From an uncultured Clostridia bacterium (GTDB lineage Bacteria > Bacillota > Clostridia > Christensenellales > Borkfalkiaceae): a stretch of DNA of 16,047 nucleotides. Shown here piece after piece: positions 14,618 to 16,047 of this stretch. Numbering within the stretch: position 1 is the stretch's first letter; each line of letters opens with the position of its first letter. Location of the stretch: NCBI GenBank assembly GCA_947589585.1, contig CANQCA010000023.1:1-16047 (forward strand). Direction: 5' to 3'. A model generated the notes under the pieces. That model did no database searches, was not told where the DNA came from, and saw only the letters and a program-made list of their open reading frames with translations. Both the position numbers and the translations under genes were made by a program.

Positions 14618-15020
14618 AGCGAAACGCGTATAAGCTGCGCAATACATCGTCGCGCTACGTTTTTCTTGCCCACGTACGCCAAAGTACGCGGGTTGCGAAA
14701 AGCCTCGCGCTCCTTGTCTTGCTTGCTTCTCCGCGTTTTAACGGGAACGGGTTCACAAATTTTGTTTTGCTTGGAATAACCTGTCATTCCGAGGGGCAAC
14801 GCCCCGAGAGAATCCCCTCATACGAAGTCCGAAAGGCTTCCCCCATATGAAGGGGGAAGCTGTCACCGTAGGTGACTGATGAGGGTTGGGTTTCAAAATG
14901 CCCCTCATCCGTCACGGCAAGAGCGCCGTGCCACCTTCCCCCCGGTGTGGGGGATGGCTTATAATCGGACTTCGTATGTGGGGATCCTTCGACTTCGGCT
15001 ACGCCTCCGCTCAGAATGAC
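14618..15020. repeat. Composite intergenic repeat, copy B (complete)
   Basis: Module 1 (14618-14774) shares identical blocks 14618-14640 and 14721-14774 with copy A and has a variable hairpin at 14669-14677/14684-14692. Module 2 (14783-15020) is a complete palindromic element. It has an 11-bp terminal inverted repeat with one mismatch (14783-14793 against 15010-15020). A subterminal 23-bp inverted repeat with two mismatches (14810-14832 against 14965-14987) follows, and pairing continues toward the centre. Local hairpins lie at 14793-14797/14801-14805, 14836-14844/14852-14860 and 14862-14867/14871-14876, with others in the right half. No transposase is encoded, so it resembles a MITE or REP-type element. 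No other terminator for recO is visible, so its hairpins may serve as one. Confidence 0.88.
14783..15020. mobile_element. MITE-like 238-bp palindromic element
   Basis: This is module 2 of copy B, listed separately because it has mobile-element structure: terminal inverted repeats GTCATTCCGAG/CTCAGAATGAC and near-complete internal dyad symmetry, with no coding capacity. I see no convincing target-site duplication at the ends. It could instead be a non-mobile structured repeat spread by recombination. Confidence 0.55.
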
Positions 15021-15087
15021 GCTTATCCTCTACACCGAGAACAATTTTATTTTTCTGTAAAAATTTGCGAAATATCTTCAAAATCGG

Positions 15088-15116
15088 TTGACAAGCTCCC
15101 CGCGGTGTGTTAAACT
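15088..15116 (+). promoter_or_regulatory. Promoter of rpmG-secE-nusG
   Basis: A perfect TTGACA (15088-15093) and TAAACT (15111-15116) are separated by 17 bases. The AT-rich tract from about 15040 to 15085 could act as an upstream (UP) element. Transcription would start near 15122-15124, about 45 nt before rpmG. Confidence 0.8.
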
Positions 15117-15124
15117 CAAAATAC

Positions 15125-15148
15125 GCACCTGAGGGGTGTAATTTTTTT
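15125..15148 (+). promoter_or_regulatory. Hairpin plus T-run in the rpmG leader
   Basis: GCACC (15125-15129) pairs with GGTGT (15135-15139), including one G-U pair, and is followed by A-A and seven T (15142-15148). It resembles a weak terminator or attenuator. It starts almost at the predicted transcription start, so it may instead stop transcription arriving from the repeat upstream, or protect the 5' end. Confidence 0.45.
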
Positions 15149-15166
15149 GTATGGAGTTTTCACACC

Positions 15167-15331
15167 ATGGCTGTCAAATCCACGCGGCAGAAGATCACGT
15201 TCGAGTGCACCGAGTGCAAGAACAGAAACTACGATAGTTTCAAGAACAAGCGCAACGATCCCGATCGTCTCGAGCTCAAGAAGTACTGCCCGACCTGCAA
15301 GAAGCACACCGTGCACAAGGAATCCAAGTAA
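15167..15331 (+). CDS. rpmG: 50S ribosomal protein bL33
   Basis: bL33 is a small zinc-binding protein of the large ribosomal subunit near the E site. The 54-residue sequence carries two Cys pairs, C-T-E-C (14-17) and C-P-T-C (41-44), marking the zinc-containing (C+) form, and the typical NRNYDSFKNKRNDPDRLELKKY stretch lies between them. ATG 15167 is chosen because it matches the family N-terminus; GGAG (15153-15156) lies 10 nt upstream. An in-frame extension from 15107 would start within the promoter and is rejected. rpmG leads the rpmG-secE-nusG cluster, a common Firmicutes order. No tRNA gene lies in the 30-base gap before secE. Confidence 0.97.
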   Translation: MAVKSTRQKITFECTECKNRNYDSFKNKRNDPDRLELKKYCPTCKKHTVHKESK

Positions 15332-15361
15332 GGCGCCCGAAGAGCGCAACGGAGAAACATT

Positions 15362-15670
15362 ATGGCAAAGTCCAACGAGAACGAGAAGGGGCTTGAGAAA
15401 AAGGGCGGCGCGCCGAACAAGCCGGCGAAGACCGATAAAAAAGCCGATAAGAACAAGAAACCGAATATCTTCGTCCGCATGGGCAGAAGACTCAAGGAGA
15501 CGTTTTCCGAGCTCAAGCGCGTCACATGGCCGACCATTCCCAAGGCACTCAAGGCGACGGGCGTCGTCATCGTCATCGTGCTCATCTTCACCATCATCGT
15601 CACCTGTGTGAACGTAGGCTTCACCGAGCTTTTGGAGCTCCTCACGAGAAGCGGGGGCAGCGGGGTATAA
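15362..15670 (+). CDS. secE: Preprotein translocase subunit SecE
   Basis: SecE is the clamp subunit of the SecYEG protein-export channel. The 102-residue protein has a lysine-rich, disordered N-terminal extension (about 1-34). The conserved amphipathic helix with FSELKRVTWPT (48-58) follows, then a single membrane segment at about 66-88 (VVIVIVLIFTIIVTCVNVG). This single-membrane-span form is normal for Gram-positive bacteria. GGAG (15351-15354) lies 7 nt before the ATG. The gap to nusG is only 3 bases. The extended charged N-terminus is longer than in Bacillus SecE (about 60 residues) but common in Clostridia. Confidence 0.97.
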   Translation: MAKSNENEKGLEKKGGAPNKPAKTDKKADKNKKPNIFVRMGRRLKETFSELKRVTWPTIPKALKATGVVIVIVLIFTIIVTCVNVGFTELLELLTRSGGSGV

Positions 15671-15673
15671 GGC

Positions 15674-16047
15674 ATGGTACCGATCGCGGATACCGAGCCG
15701 AAGTGGTATATCCTTCATACCTACTCGGGCTACGAGGCCATGGTGAAGGAGAGCCTTTTCCGGCTCATCGAAAACAATAATTTAAGCGACCAGATCTTCG
15801 ACGTCAAGATCCCCACGGAGCAGACCATCGAGGAGAAGGCAAACGGCAAGAAGAAGGTCGTCGAACGCAAGCTCCTTCCCTGCTACGTCTTCATCAAGAT
15901 GATCTATTCCAACCAGCTCTGGTATCTCGTGACGAACACGAGGGGGGTCACGGGCTTTGTCGGCCCGCAGGGGCGTCCCATCCCCATGAAGGAGGATGAG
16001 ATCCGCAAGATGCGCCTCGAGGACTACGTCGTGGACGCCGATTTCCG
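15674..16047 (+). CDS. nusG: Transcription termination/antitermination factor NusG (5' part, runs off the window)
   Basis: NusG binds RNA polymerase and modulates elongation, pausing and termination. The frame is open from ATG 15674 to the window end (124 complete codons), covering the NGN domain. Diagnostic parts are KWYILHTYSGYEAMVKE (10-26), the PTEQTIEEKANGKKKVVERK segment, LLPCYVFIKM and the V-x-x-T-x-G-V-x-G-F-V-G block. The C-terminal KOW domain lies beyond the window. The start is 3 bases after the secE stop; the ribosome site is modest (GGGG near 15662-15665), which fits translational coupling. The next genes would be expected to be rplK and rplA, but that cannot be seen here. Confidence 0.96.
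   Translation, partial: MVPIADTEPKWYILHTYSGYEAMVKESLFRLIENNNLSDQIFDVKIPTEQTIEEKANGKKKVVERKLLPCYVFIKMIYSNQLWYLVTNTRGVTGFVGPQGRPIPMKEDEIRKMRLEDYVVDADF

Noticed and set aside
15107..15166. A longer N-terminus for bL33
   Set aside because: It would begin inside the promoter -10 region and has no family counterpart.
15332..15361. A tRNA gene between rpmG and secE, common in other bacteria
   Set aside because: The gap is only 30 bases, too short for a tRNA.

Overview
The window looks like chromosomal DNA of a fairly GC-rich, spore-lineage member of the Clostridia (Bacillota), most likely an uncultured gut-type lineage. Three things point there. The yqfC-yqfD-phoH-pgpH-ybeY-era-yqzL-recO gene order is the classic Firmicutes arrangement. 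YqfC and YqfD belong to sporulation families. Promoters (TTGACA-17-TATAAT type) and AGGAGG ribosome sites are Gram-positive in style. A more exact placement (for example a Christensenellales-like group) is a guess from protein style only.

Layout. 1-87 is an AT-rich, gene-free edge. 88-1023 (minus) is class II fructose-bisphosphate aldolase. 1283-6937 (plus) is a monocistronic 1884-residue predicted lipoprotein with its own near-consensus promoter and a UUCG-capped terminator. 7093-8115 (plus) is glyceraldehyde-3-phosphate dehydrogenase, with its own promoter and a perfect 22-bp-arm terminator. 8169-8637 is gene-free but packed with hairpins and holds copy A of a composite intergenic repeat. 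8641-14615 (plus) is one tightly packed operon: yqfC, yqfD, phoH, pgpH-like HD phosphodiesterase, ybeY, era, a 34-codon yqzL and recO. 14616-15087 holds copy B of the repeat, complete with terminal inverted repeats. 15167 to the window end is rpmG, secE and the 5' part of nusG, behind a TTGACA-17-TAAACT promoter.

How the genes fit together. fba and gap are central glycolysis, transcribed divergently on either side of the giant surface protein. The yqf/era/recO operon mixes sporulation genes with housekeeping RNA and ribosome maturation (PhoH, YbeY, Era), nucleotide second-messenger turnover (PgpH-like) and recombinational repair (RecO). An extended -10 promoter inside yqfD may let the housekeeping genes be expressed apart from the sporulation pair. 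rpmG-secE-nusG starts the usual ribosomal/secretion/transcription cluster.

Most unusual items: (1) the giant lipoprotein carries about nine tandem, highly degenerate ~90-residue repeats centred on an L-x-L-D-G-Y-G motif, between InlB-like repeats and a BspA-type leucine-rich block; (2) a two-copy composite repeat in which hairpin stems are kept although their sequences differ, and whose complete copy is a 238-bp full-length palindrome; (3) a PgpH-like enzyme that has lost its whole extracellular sensory domain; (4) a dense hairpin cluster, including two nearly identical GCGCAT palindromes, ahead of yqfC. No rRNA, tRNA, CRISPR array or intact transposase gene was seen.
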